Shown: positions 19,236 through 27,934 of the stretch, piece by piece | How positions within the stretch are numbered: the stretch's first letter is position 1 | How the letters are laid out: every line of letters starts with the position of its first letter | Assembly: GCF_900106765.1 (NCBI RefSeq) | Contig: NZ_FNNG01000002.1 | Location: 62,001 to 126,000, forward strand | Direction: 5' to 3' | DNA: 64,000 nucleotides | Source of the DNA: Tepidimicrobium xylanilyticum | GTDB lineage: Bacteria; Bacillota; Clostridia; Tissierellales; Tepidimicrobiaceae | Made by a program: the position numbers and the translations under genes | Notes under the pieces: generated by a model | Databases searched by the model: none | Told to the model about the DNA's origin: nothing | What the model saw: the letters and a program-made list of their open reading frames with translations, nothing else

Positions 19236-20327
19236 ATGAAATTAGGAATAGTCGGACTACCCAATGTTGGAAAGAGCACTCTATTTAACGCATTAACTGC
19301 TGCAAAAGCAGAGGCAGAGAATTATCCATTTTGTACTATAGAGCCAAATGTAGGAATAGTGCCTGTTCCAGATGAAAGATTGGATTTGTTAGCAAGACTT
19401 ATTAACCCAGAAAAAATAACTCCTGCTACCATTGAATTCTATGACATAGCCGGTCTGGTAAGGGGGGCAAGTAAAGGAGAAGGATTAGGAAACAAATTCT
19501 TATCCCATATCAGGGAAGTAGAATCCCTAATTCATGTAGTTAGGTGTTTTGAAGATGATAATATTACTCACGTAGAAGGGAAAATAGACCCTATTCATGA
19601 TATTGAAATTATCAATTTAGAGCTAATGTTATCGGATTTAGAAATTATAGACAATAGGCTGCAGAAGGTAGAAAAATTGGCAAAAGGAAATAAAGCATAT
19701 AGTAAGGAATTTGAATTATTAAACAGATTAAAGAAAGCCATTGAAGAAGGCAAGCCTTTAAGAAGTTTAAATTTGGAATATGATGAAATAAATATAATTA
19801 AAAACTATGGGTTACTATCTTTAAAACCTGTACTATATGCTTGTAATATTGGAGAAGAAGATCTATTAGATGTAGGAAAAAACAAGTATGTTGATCTAGT
19901 AGAAGAATATGCAAAGAAGGAAGAATCCCAGGTAGTCGTTTTCTCAGCAAAAATAGAAGCCGAAATATCCCAATTGAGTAAAGAAGAAAAAGAAATTTTC
20001 TTATCTGAATTAGGTTTAAAGGAATCTGGATTAGATAGATTAGTAAAAGCCAGCTACGATCTTCTAGGGCTTATGAGCTTCCTAACAGCTGGACCTAAAG
20101 AAGTAAGAGCCTGGACAATTAAAAAAGGCACTAAAGCACCACAAGCAGCTGGAAAAATACACAGCGATATGGAAAAAGGTTTTATTAGAGCAGAAGTCAT
20201 AAATTACAAAGACCTTCTTGAATGTGGTGGAATGGCCAAAGCTAAAGAGAAGGGACTTGTTAGACTAGAAGGAAAAGATTATATTATACAAGATGGCGAT
20301 GTAGTCTTATTTAGGTTTAATGTATAA
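19236..20327 (+). CDS. ychF: Obg-family ATPase YchF
   Basis: A universally conserved P-loop protein of the Obg/OLA1 group that hydrolyses ATP and associates with ribosomes; it is implicated in stress adaptation. G1 (GLPNVGKST, residues 6-14), G3 (DIAGLVRGAS) and the C-terminal TGS-like domain (FLTAGPKEVRAWTIKKGTKAPQA) are present. The ATG at 19236 has GAAAGGA upstream; the longer ORF begins at a TTG before the RBS. Length 363 aa. It is a single gene, divergent from the lipoprotein gene. Confidence 0.96.
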   Translation: MKLGIVGLPNVGKSTLFNALTAAKAEAENYPFCTIEPNVGIVPVPDERLDLLARLINPEKITPATIEFYDIAGLVRGASKGEGLGNKFLSHIREVESLIHVVRCFEDDNITHVEGKIDPIHDIEIINLELMLSDLEIIDNRLQKVEKLAKGNKAYSKEFELLNRLKKAIEEGKPLRSLNLEYDEINIIKNYGLLSLKPVLYACNIGEEDLLDVGKNKYVDLVEEYAKKEESQVVVFSAKIEAEISQLSKEEKEIFLSELGLKESGLDRLVKASYDLLGLMSFLTAGPKEVRAWTIKKGTKAPQAAGKIHSDMEKGFIRAEVINYKDLLECGGMAKAKEKGLVRLEGKDYIIQDGDVVLFRFNV

Positions 20328-20359
20328 AATTCTATTCTACCATTCTTAAATTAAAACAA

Positions 20360-20398
20360 TGGGGACATAAACTTCTGTTAAATAAGCTTGCGTCCCCA
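20360..20398 (+). terminator. Possible terminator after ychF
   Basis: TGGGGAC and GTCCCCA form a 7-bp GC-rich stem around a 25-nt loop, then CTTTTATTT follows on the plus strand. The loop is long for an intrinsic terminator, so this is tentative. It lies between convergent genes. Confidence 0.5.
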
Positions 20399-20440
20399 CT
20401 TTTATTTACTAAAACCCTTTATATTTATAATCTTCAATGG

Positions 20441-21358
20441 TTATCTATTAACTGATCTTGCCATTCTTCGATAGGTATGCCTCTTTCCTCTAACTGCAAT
20501 AGAGTATATCATTATATTTTCAGGTGTAGCCATTCCCGGTGACATTCCCGCATCCCCTAAATGATGAATATCTGTACCTGCCATTTTGTTGTATATGGCA
20601 ATATTCCTAATGGTCCACTCATCAGCCCCTTCTTGGGAAGTACCTATGGAAGTTATAGTTAATTTATTATGGGAATGACAAAAATCAATTAAGTCCCTTG
20701 CATATTCTAAAGTAATTCCAGGTACGGTACCTGGTGCTGGAATCAATATTATATCGCTGCCTGCATCGATAAATCTCTTTACTAGGTCCTTAGTTATTAT
20801 GTTAGCACCTGCTTCTTGCATGCTTCCTGCTCCATGCATTTTCCCTGCTGCTATTATCAATTCATCTCCAACTGCTCTTTTAATCTCACTAATAGATTGA
20901 ATTATCTTTTCATTGCTAACCCCAGTCTTTGGATTTCCAGTTAAAAGTACCATATCTATCCCTTGTTCCACTAGTTTAATTGCATTTTCAACTGTAGCCA
21001 GCCTTCCCTTTGGCAAAGTACTCCTGTCGTGAACCAATAGAGCTTGGTCTACAGGCTCCAAATTTGCCCCTATTATCCTTCCAGTATATTCTCTGATCTT
21101 TTCTACCACAGAAGGACCCTTGACAGGAATACCTTCTACCTTTGGATTATCTACATCATAAAAGTTTAATAGTAGAATATCTGCACCAAAAGCAGCAGCT
21201 AACTCCATATTGCTTATGTCTCCTAAAATAGGTGGAAAAGTACAAACTATTTCTGACATGATAGTTCTACCTTCGCCATTTTTGATACTCAAAAGCTTCT
21301 CACTTTTGCTCATCTTTTTAATATCAGAAAAATCTAAATCTAGTATCCTTTTAACCAT
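20441..21358 (-). CDS. Uncharacterised conserved protein, TIM-barrel-like, linked to a PTS permease
   Basis: This 305-residue soluble protein has the alternating beta/alpha pattern of a TIM barrel: GADILLLNFYDVD, DMVLLTGNPKTG, ELIIAAGKMHGAG, DIILIPAPGTVPG, LTITSIGTSQEGADEWTI. The phosphate-gripping style of its late loops recalls BtpA or PEP-mutase-like folds, but I do not recognise a characterised family. It follows the PTS gene at 21422 on the same strand, so it may act on the imported sugar phosphate. AGGAGG precedes the ATG. A perfect 18-bp hairpin sits just upstream of its RBS. Confidence 0.6.
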   Translation of the reverse strand: MVKRILDLDFSDIKKMSKSEKLLSIKNGEGRTIMSEIVCTFPPILGDISNMELAAAFGADILLLNFYDVDNPKVEGIPVKGPSVVEKIREYTGRIIGANLEPVDQALLVHDRSTLPKGRLATVENAIKLVEQGIDMVLLTGNPKTGVSNEKIIQSISEIKRAVGDELIIAAGKMHGAGSMQEAGANIITKDLVKRFIDAGSDIILIPAPGTVPGITLEYARDLIDFCHSHNKLTITSIGTSQEGADEWTIRNIAIYNKMAGTDIHHLGDAGMSPGMATPENIMIYSIAVRGKRHTYRRMARSVNR

Positions 21359-21376
21359 GATCTACCTCCTACATGT

Positions 21377-21418
21377 CATAAAGAATATGGTGACTAAAAA
21401 GTCACCATATTCTTTATG
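21377..21418 (-). repeat. Perfect 18-bp intergenic hairpin between PTS gene and downstream gene
   Basis: Arms at 21377-21394 and 21401-21418 are exactly complementary with a 6-nt loop. There is no T-run after the stem, so it is not a standard terminator. It lies 3 nt after the PTS stop and about 8 nt before the next RBS. A transcript-stabilising or processing element is possible. Confidence 0.8.
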
Positions 21419-21421
21419 GAT

Positions 21422-22816
21422 TTAGTTTTGCTGTTTAAGCTTCCTAATATTTTTATTGATTTCATCTGCAATTATTTCTGCTTTAGTACCTATTATAACC
21501 TGTACATTCTTAGTAGAGGCTTTCAGCAAGCTAGTTGCACCAATCTTTTTCAATTCTCCTTCATCAATCAATGAACTGTCATTAACGGTAAGTCTAAGTC
21601 TCGTAATGCAAGATCCTACTTCTACTAAATTATCTACACCACCTAAAGCATCTATATAAGCCATTGCTACGTCGCTTATTCCTCTATCAGCAATTAATTC
21701 AGCTAACCCACCGCTTTCTTCATCTACCCTACCAGGAGTAGGTAAATCCAATTTTTTAATAGCATAACTAAATATAAAATAATAGATTATTCCAAATACA
21801 AGCCCTACTGGTATCAATAACCAGCCATTAGTAGCCAATCTCATATATAGAAAATAATCTATTGCTCCAGCTGAAAAGCTAAAACCATGTTTAATATTTA
21901 ATAAATAAGATACAGCTAGAGCTAAGCCTGTAAGTAATGCATGAATGAAATAAAGAGAAGGAGCTAAAAACATGAATAAGAACTCGATGGGCTCAGTTAT
22001 TCCTGTCAAAAAAGAGGTAAAACTTACAGAAAATAAAGCACCGCTAACATTCTTTCTGTTTTCAGGTTTTGCTGTTTTATACATTGCTAAAGCAGCGCCA
22101 ATTAATCCAAACATCATTATTGGATAAAAACCCGCCATAAAGATCCCAGCAGTTGGATCTCCAGCTAAAAATCTACCATAATCCCCAGTTCTTCCTCCAT
22201 ATTCACCAAAAATAAACCAAACTATATTATTAATAACATGGTGTAATCCAAAAGGTATTAATAGCCTATTTAAGAATCCAAAAGCAAATACCCCAATTGC
22301 TCCAGCACCTATCATCCAATTAGCTGCTGCATCTATTCCATTTTGAATAGGTGGCCATATAAATCCAAATAATACCGCCAATATAATAGATGCAAAACCA
22401 GTAACAATAGGAACAAATCTTCTTCCTCCAAAAAAGCCAAGCCAATCTGGAAGCTTAACATCGTGGTATTTATTATATAAGTTTCCAGCGACAATACCTG
22501 CGATAATTCCTCCAAGTACACCCATATTAATGCTATCATTGATAACAGTAGTACCCGTACTGAGGATAAAATATCCTACAGCACCAGCTAGACCTGCTGC
22601 TCCAGCATTATCAAAAGCAAGTCCAACAGCTACACCAATAGCAAATATCAAAGGAAGATTACCAAAAATTGAATCCCCTGCTGCAGAAATAAATGGAATA
22701 TTTAAAACATCGTCTTGCCCGAGCCTTAATAGTATACCAGCTATAGGCAATACAGCTACGGGTAACATTAAAGCTTTACCTAATTTCTGTAATTTCCCAA
22801 AAAATCTTTTCACCAA
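21422..22816 (-). CDS. PTS permease EIICB, glucose/N-acetylglucosamine family
   Basis: A sugar-transporting phosphotransferase subunit with an N-terminal EIIC membrane domain (about 1-350, around ten helices) and a C-terminal EIIB domain. The substrate-site motif GITEPIEF (E277) and the EIIB phosphocysteine loop VGSCITRLRLTV (C403) are intact. There is no EIIA domain, so phosphate must come from an EIIA encoded elsewhere. NagE-like and glucose-type members are close, so the exact sugar is open. The start is the TTG at 22816 or the GTG at 22813, both behind GGGGG. It is transcribed with the uncharacterised gene at 20441. Confidence 0.88.
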   Translation of the reverse strand: MVKRFFGKLQKLGKALMLPVAVLPIAGILLRLGQDDVLNIPFISAAGDSIFGNLPLIFAIGVAVGLAFDNAGAAGLAGAVGYFILSTGTTVINDSINMGVLGGIIAGIVAGNLYNKYHDVKLPDWLGFFGGRRFVPIVTGFASIILAVLFGFIWPPIQNGIDAAANWMIGAGAIGVFAFGFLNRLLIPFGLHHVINNIVWFIFGEYGGRTGDYGRFLAGDPTAGIFMAGFYPIMMFGLIGAALAMYKTAKPENRKNVSGALFSVSFTSFLTGITEPIEFLFMFLAPSLYFIHALLTGLALAVSYLLNIKHGFSFSAGAIDYFLYMRLATNGWLLIPVGLVFGIIYYFIFSYAIKKLDLPTPGRVDEESGGLAELIADRGISDVAMAYIDALGGVDNLVEVGSCITRLRLTVNDSSLIDEGELKKIGATSLLKASTKNVQVIIGTKAEIIADEINKNIRKLKQQN

Positions 22817-22912
22817 TAATACCCCCTTCTGAATTCAATAATATTAAATATTAAAAAATAGAACGTATTAGATTATGAAACAACCTCTCCCCCCTTTCTA
22901 TCTATTATAAAA

Positions 22913-22955
22913 GGCATAAACCACAATAATAATGACATTATTACAGGTTCATGCC
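22913..22955 (-). terminator. Terminator of the encapsulin operon
   Basis: Nested inverted repeats: outer GGCATAAACC/GGTTCATGCC (one wobble) and inner TAATAATG/CATTATTA. On the minus strand TTTTAT follows. It lies 17 nt after the encapsulin stop. Confidence 0.75.
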
Positions 22956-22971
22956 TTAATTCTTGCATTTA

Positions 22972-23757
22972 TTATAATTTGTAATTCACGATTAAGCTTG
23001 GATCCAATATTCTAAATGTGAAGGATTCGGTAATGAAAAATCTCACTTTCTTAGTATCATGTCCCTGATAACCAATAGATAGGTCTTGCCCAATAGTTAA
23101 CTCTAAATCTTCATGATTGAATGGTACCAATATTGCTCCATCGATAACATGGCTATATACTATCTTATGCCCAATTAATTCCTCTATTCGTTTATCAAAA
23201 GGATAGCTGGTTTCACTAGATAAAATCCTCTTATAGGCTTCTTCACCTACAACTAAGGAGAAAGGTCCTTCTTGATATGCCTCTTTTAGCATTATTAAAC
23301 CTTTTGAAATGGACTCCATTATATCTTTTGAGTTTTTGCCAAAATCTAACGCTTTCCAAGTTGAAGATTCAACTACTCCCTTAATATGGGCATTTTCTAA
23401 TCCATTATAAATCGCATTTTCTTCAAATAAAGCTATCCTCCTTCCAGCTTCTTCTAAAGACCCATAATCTACATCTTTTGCTCCTCTAACAATATTATCT
23501 AATTCCCACCTATCCATTTCAAATTCAACTCTTACCTCTGTTAATGGAAGTACTTGATAGTTAGCATAGCACAAATCTCCATCTTCTTTGATTTCTCCTA
23601 GCCTTCCTTCAGTTATTACATTATAATTCCATCCTTTAGGTCCTTCTACTCTAAACACCTTTCTAGCGGAAAGATAAGTTTTAAATACTTCCATCAGTCT
23701 CTCTTCTATTTCCTTCCATGAATCATTAGTTATTGGCGCTTTATCTCTATGTAGCAT
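22972..23757 (-). CDS. Encapsulin shell protein (family 1)
   Basis: An HK97-fold protein that self-assembles into a hollow nanocompartment. Residues near the start (RDKAPITNDSWKEIEERL, then FKTYLSARKVFRVEGPKGWNY) and the end (LTIGQDLSIGYQGHD, VRFFITESFTFRILDPS) match the family 1 encapsulins such as that of Thermotoga maritima. Length 261 aa matches a T=1-type shell subunit. The gene lies 14 nt after the encapsulated ferritin-like cargo gene, so cargo and shell share one mRNA. Start ATG has AGAGGGG upstream. Role: sequestering and mineralising iron. Confidence 0.95.
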   Translation of the reverse strand: MLHRDKAPITNDSWKEIEERLMEVFKTYLSARKVFRVEGPKGWNYNVITEGRLGEIKEDGDLCYANYQVLPLTEVRVEFEMDRWELDNIVRGAKDVDYGSLEEAGRRIALFEENAIYNGLENAHIKGVVESSTWKALDFGKNSKDIMESISKGLIMLKEAYQEGPFSLVVGEEAYKRILSSETSYPFDKRIEELIGHKIVYSHVIDGAILVPFNHEDLELTIGQDLSIGYQGHDTKKVRFFITESFTFRILDPSLIVNYKL

Positions 23758-23771
23758 TTTAATTCACCCCT

Positions 23772-24128
23772 CTATTTTAAATCTCCTACATTTAATCCAG
23801 CATCTTTACCCGCTTCTTCTTGTAAATCCTCACCCATTATCTTTTCTTCAATTTCAGTAATAGGCCCTTCAGTGAATAAATAGGTTCTCAGTTCCCTATC
23901 CCATACAGGCATATTACGCCTTAGCCATTCTAAAGTCATGCAAACGTGTTCAATTTCCTCATCCCTATTATGGGCCATTATGGCTTTTAATTCTTCATCC
24001 TTAGAGGCCACCACCCTCTGGTTATACCAATCTACAGCTTCAACTTCTTCCTTTAAACTATTTAAAGCCCTTACAATATCCTTGGCTTTCTCATCTAATA
24101 ATTCCACAGGTTCATGATATTGACTCAT
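23772..24128 (-). CDS. Encapsulated ferritin-like protein (EncFtn)
   Basis: A 118-residue ferroxidase cargo of encapsulin. Two helices carry the di-iron residues of the Rhodospirillum EncFtn family: E28, W34 and Y35 in the EEVEAVDWYNQR helix, and E58 and H61 in AHNRDEEIEH; WLRR and RTYLFTEGPIT follow. The C-terminus ends in GLNVGDLK, a typical encapsulin-targeting peptide after a flexible linker. The ATG at 24128 has AAGGAGGG upstream; 8 extra codons in the longer ORF are dropped. The order cargo then shell is the usual one. Confidence 0.95.
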   Translation of the reverse strand: MSQYHEPVELLDEKAKDIVRALNSLKEEVEAVDWYNQRVVASKDEELKAIMAHNRDEEIEHVCMTLEWLRRNMPVWDRELRTYLFTEGPITEIEEKIMGEDLQEEAGKDAGLNVGDLK

Positions 24129-24244
24129 AAAATATTCCCTCCTTATGCTCATGCTAAGTTAATGTTACCCAAAACTGTTAATTTTAATCATAGTATTAAT
24201 AAAAAATTAACATTTACCAATGTTGATGGATTAAATTTAACAAA

Positions 24245-24281
24245 CCCTTAAGGTAAATTTTTGAATCTATTACCTTAAGGG
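24245..24281 (-). terminator. Terminator after deoC
   Basis: A perfect 12-bp stem (CCCTTAAGGTAA / TTACCTTAAGGG) with a 13-nt loop follows the deoC stop; on the minus strand TTTGTTAAATTT comes next. The U-tract is broken but position and stem support a terminator. The remaining gap up to 24128 should hold the encapsulin promoter. Confidence 0.65.
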
Positions 24282-24299
24282 AATGCAATACAACAATTG

Positions 24300-24953
24300 C
24301 TATTTTATCCCCTTAACTATATCAACAGAAGCACTGGCACCAATTCTTGTAGCACCTGCTTCTACCATAGCTAAGGCTGTTTCATAATCCCTTATTCCTC
24401 CTGAAGCTTTAATTCCTAATTTTCCCCCAACTATCAACTTCATAAGCTTTATGTCTTCTACAGTTGCACCACCACTGCTAAATCCTGTTGAAGTTTTAAC
24501 AAAATCTGCTCCAGCCTCCATAGAGAGTTGGCAAGCCTTAACCTTCTCCTCTTGGCTTAATAAACAAGTCTCAATTATTACCTTCACAATTGCCTTCCCT
24601 CTTGCTGCATCTACTACTGCCTTTATATCATTTTCCACTAAAAAATAATCGCCATTTTTTAAAGCACCAATATTTATAACCATATCTATCTCATCTGCAC
24701 CATCCTCAATAGCCTTTTCTGTTTCGCAAGCTTTTACTTCCTTCACGTTAGCCCCTAATGGAAATCCAACAACAGTTGCAATTTTAACCTTTGATCCCCT
24801 TAGTACTTCCTTTGCTAAAGCTACATAATATGGATTCACACAAACTGAGTAAAAGCCATATTCCTTAGCTTCGTTACAAAGTTTGATAACCATTTCCTCT
24901 GTAGCATCAGGCTTTAATAGAGTATGGTCGATCATAGAAGCTATGTCTTTCAT
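24300..24953 (-). CDS. deoC: Deoxyribose-phosphate aldolase DeoC
   Basis: A class I aldolase splitting 2-deoxyribose-5-phosphate into glyceraldehyde-3-phosphate and acetaldehyde in deoxynucleoside catabolism. The Schiff-base lysine K153 lies in [14 protein letters not shown], and [13 protein letters not shown] and [11 protein letters not shown] are family motifs. Length 217 aa. RBS GAGGTGA. It follows pduL, and acetaldehyde from DeoC could feed acetyl-CoA and then acetyl phosphate through PduL; this link is inference. Confidence 0.97.
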   Translation of the reverse strand: MKDIASMIDHTLLKPDATEEMVIKLCNEAKEYGFYSVCVNPYYVALAKEVLRGSKVKIATVVGFPLGANVKEVKACETEKAIEDGADEIDMVINIGALKNGDYFLVENDIKAVVDAARGKAIVKVIIETCLLSQEEKVKACQLSMEAGADFVKTSTGFSSGGATVEDIKLMKLIVGGKLGIKASGGIRDYETALAMVEAGATRIGASASVDIVKGIK

Positions 24954-24963
24954 AGAATCACCT

Positions 24964-25539
24964 CTATTCTTTTATCAATTCCACTAAATCCCCATTTTTA
25001 ACTCCAGCTGCATTACCTTCTTCAATATCAACATGCATCTCTAATGCATAATCACCCTTTACTCTCACTAATACATTTTCAAAAATTACAGATCTAATTC
25101 CTTTTGTTTTAACTTTAACAATATCTCCATCTTTTACATTAAACCTTTCTCCATCAGATGTATGCATATGAATATGTCTTGCTGCTACTATTACTCCCTT
25201 GTCTAAATCCACCTCATCTTTTGGACCTATAACCTTAACCCCAGGAGTTCCTTCTATATCCCCAGAATTTCTAATTACTGGATCTACTCCAAGTTTAAAA
25301 GCGTCAGAAATAGAAACTTCTATTTGAGTATCCCCTCTTACAGGCCCTAAAACTCTAACTCCTTTAATAACTCCTTTAGGCCCCTGAATATCTACTTTCT
25401 CCTCGCAAGCAAACTGTCCTGGTTGTGATAAATCTTTAGTTTTGGTCAACTCATATCCTTCTCCGAATAGAGTATCTAGATCCTTTTTACTTAAGTGAAT
25501 ATGTCTATTAGACAATGCAATTGGTAATTTTAAGTCCAT
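24964..25539 (-). CDS. pduL: Phosphate acyltransferase PduL
   Basis: A zinc enzyme interconverting acyl-CoA and acyl phosphate, unrelated to Pta. The two metal-binding histidine clusters SNRHIHLS (about residues 10-17) and AARHIHMH (about 120-127) are intact, and [12 protein letters not shown] and the C-terminal [14 protein letters not shown] fit the family. The N-terminus starts right at the catalytic domain with no microcompartment-targeting helix, so it is probably cytosolic and serves acetate formation. It is in an operon with deoC; RBS AAGGAGG. Confidence 0.93.
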   Translation of the reverse strand: MDLKLPIALSNRHIHLSKKDLDTLFGEGYELTKTKDLSQPGQFACEEKVDIQGPKGVIKGVRVLGPVRGDTQIEVSISDAFKLGVDPVIRNSGDIEGTPGVKVIGPKDEVDLDKGVIVAARHIHMHTSDGERFNVKDGDIVKVKTKGIRSVIFENVLVRVKGDYALEMHVDIEEGNAAGVKNGDLVELIKE

Positions 25540-25615
25540 TATAAATCCTCCTTTAATTATCTTGTCTTCTCCACTAATTATATTAGTTTAAAAATAAAAA
25601 ATCAAACAAATAGTA

Positions 25616-26893
25616 TCATAGATTAAATAAGGTATTATAAAAATCTGGATAAGAAATATTTACACATTCATAATTATTGATTTTAGATTCCCCCTGGGCT
25701 AAGAGGGCTGCAATAGATAAAGCCATAGCAATTCTATGGTCATTGTAGGAGTCTAAACTAGCACCTTTTAATTCCTTTACACCGTCTATTATCAGCCCGT
25801 CAGAAAGCAGTTGAATTTTAGCTCCCATCTTTTTTAATTCTCTAGATATGGTCATTAATCTATTGCTCTCTTTATATTTTAATTCCTCCGCCCCTTTGAT
25901 TACAGTTCGTCCCTCAGCAAAGCATGCTGCTACTGTAATGATTGGTATTTCATCAATTAAGGTTCCTATAACATCTTCATCTATTAATATGCCTCTTAGT
26001 TTCGACTCGGTTATTTGGATATCTCCAAAGGGTTCATTATTCACAATATCTTCATTTAAGATCCTTATATTGGCTCCCATTTTCTTCAAAACATTAATTA
26101 TACCAACTCTAGTTGGATTAAGACCTACACCCCTAATGATAATATTAGAATTCTTGATTAGGGTAGCAGCAACTATGAAATAGGCAGCTGAGGATATATC
26201 TCCAGGAATTGTTATATCTTTCCCCGTCAAAATATTATTTGAATCCATATAAATTAATCCATTATTATTAACTATCTTACAGCCAAAATAGTTTAACATT
26301 CTTTCCGTATGATCTCTAGAAATTTTGTCTTCTCTAATCCTAGTAGACCCTTTAACATATAAAGTAGCCAATAGTATTGCAGATTTCACTTGAGCACTAG
26401 CCATTGGCAGCCGGTAATCTATTCCTTTTAATCTATTCATGCTTGGTTCAATCATTAAAGGAGGAAATTTATCCTTTCTTCCTTTTATATTCCCATTCAT
26501 CTGTTTTAAAGGATTTATAATCCTATACATAGGCCTTTTGGATAAGGATTCATCACCAGTTAAAGTTGAACTGAAATCTTGTCCCACCAATATTCCAGCT
26601 AAAAGTCTCATGGTAGTACCTGAATTGCCACAATAGATTTCTGAAATTGGTTTTTTGAGACCTTTAAGTCCAACTCCTTCAACATATATTTTTTCATCAT
26701 CTTTTCTAATATTGACCCCCATTGACTTAAAGGCTTCAATAGTCCTTATAACATCTTCAGACATTAAAATCCCTTCAATTGTTGAATGGCCATTGGCTAT
26801 AGAACCAATCATTATGCTCCTATGTGAAATGGATTTGTCGCCAGGAACCCTAATCTCTCCTACAAACTTCTTTGAATTACCTTTTATTATCAA
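25616..26893 (-). CDS. aroA: EPSP synthase AroA
   Basis: 3-Phosphoshikimate 1-carboxyvinyltransferase of the shikimate pathway. Visible are PGDKSISHRS (PEP and shikimate binding), YCGNSGTTMRL and the C-terminal NDHRIAMAL. The LAGI after GTTMRL fits a class II-like sequence, but glyphosate response cannot be judged. I chose the TTG at 26893: it overlaps the aroB stop as TTGA and has GGGTG 7 nt upstream, whereas the longer ORF uses a GTG with only 3 nt spacing. Length 425 aa. Confidence 0.94.
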   Translation of the reverse strand: MIIKGNSKKFVGEIRVPGDKSISHRSIMIGSIANGHSTIEGILMSEDVIRTIEAFKSMGVNIRKDDEKIYVEGVGLKGLKKPISEIYCGNSGTTMRLLAGILVGQDFSSTLTGDESLSKRPMYRIINPLKQMNGNIKGRKDKFPPLMIEPSMNRLKGIDYRLPMASAQVKSAILLATLYVKGSTRIREDKISRDHTERMLNYFGCKIVNNNGLIYMDSNNILTGKDITIPGDISSAAYFIVAATLIKNSNIIIRGVGLNPTRVGIINVLKKMGANIRILNEDIVNNEPFGDIQITESKLRGILIDEDVIGTLIDEIPIITVAACFAEGRTVIKGAEELKYKESNRLMTISRELKKMGAKIQLLSDGLIIDGVKELKGASLDSYNDHRIAMALSIAALLAQGESKINNYECVNISYPDFYNTLFNL

Positions 26894-27930
26894 AACCACT
26901 CACCCTTTAGGCTATTTATTATCAAATCCACATCCACATCATTGAATATACCTACTTTTCCTTTTCCAATAGGTAAAATAAGTATAGTTTGATCATTTAA
27001 TTTTTTCTTATCATTCTCCATTATTTCTAATAAATATTTGATTTCCAAATCATTAAATTTTAATGGTGTAATTAGCTTTGTGAGGGAATTATAAATCTCC
27101 CAAAAATAATCATCATCTATTAGCCCCACTTCCTTACCAATATATGATTCATATATCATACCTAAAATCACTGCTTCTCCGTGATTATATTGGCTGAAAT
27201 CAAAATAGCTTTCGATGCTATGACCAACAGTATGCCCAAAATTTAATATCCTTCTTTCCCCTTTATCAAACTTGTCCCTGCTTACTATATCTTGCTTTAT
27301 ACTAATAGATTTATTTACTAAATCTAGTAGAAAGTGTTCGTCTTTATTATATGCTTTTGAAAGGTTTGAAGAGATATAATTGAATAAATCATAGTCTGCA
27401 ATTAAGCCATATTTTAATATTTCTGCTAAACCAGAGGTTATATCCCTATTGGATAGGGTCTTCAATAATTGTATATCGATTAAAATTAGTTTCGGAAAAT
27501 GGAAGGAACCAATTATGTTTTTGAGCCCCTTATAATCTATACCCACTTTGCCTCCGATACTACTATCCACTTGTGCTAACAAGGTAGTTGGAATTTGAAT
27601 ATAATCTATACCTCTTTTAAATGTGGCTGCAACAAATCCTGTTATATCGCCAACTACTCCACCTCCAAAAGCAATAATCAAACTCTCTCTATCGATTTGA
27701 TTCTCTATCAAATCATCATATATGGATAAGACCACATCTATGGATTTGCTTTTCTCTCCTGGTGGGATGGAATAGAACTTATAATTATAGCCCTTTAACA
27801 GGCTGGATAAGTATTTGCCATGATAATACTTTACATTATGGTCGGTTATAATATATAAGTTGTCATATCCATTATCTTTAAAATAAGAGTCTAAACCTGC
27901 TAAAATATTATTGCCTGTTAGTATCTCCAT
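26890..27930 (-). CDS. aroB: 3-Dehydroquinate synthase AroB
   Basis: An NAD- and metal-dependent enzyme converting DAHP to 3-dehydroquinate. NAD-binding FGGGVVGDITGFVAATFKRG and the metal-binding histidines in GHTVGHSIE and YNHGEAV are present. Length 346 aa. It is expressed between aroC and aroA, with a 4-nt gap to aroC and a 4-nt TTGA overlap with aroA, so the three are one operon. aroD, aroE and aroK are not nearby. Confidence 0.96.
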   Translation of the reverse strand: MEILTGNNILAGLDSYFKDNGYDNLYIITDHNVKYYHGKYLSSLLKGYNYKFYSIPPGEKSKSIDVVLSIYDDLIENQIDRESLIIAFGGGVVGDITGFVAATFKRGIDYIQIPTTLLAQVDSSIGGKVGIDYKGLKNIIGSFHFPKLILIDIQLLKTLSNRDITSGLAEILKYGLIADYDLFNYISSNLSKAYNKDEHFLLDLVNKSISIKQDIVSRDKFDKGERRILNFGHTVGHSIESYFDFSQYNHGEAVILGMIYESYIGKEVGLIDDDYFWEIYNSLTKLITPLKFNDLEIKYLLEIMENDKKKLNDQTILILPIGKGKVGIFNDVDVDLIINSLKGEWF

Positions 27931-27934
27931 AATA

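Noticed and set aside
22972-23757. Reading the HK97-fold shell gene as a prophage capsid
   Set aside because: It stands beside EncFtn cargo with a targeting peptide, and no phage genes are near.
24964-25539. PduL as evidence of a bacterial microcompartment
   Set aside because: No encapsulation peptide at its N-terminus and no shell-protein genes in the window.
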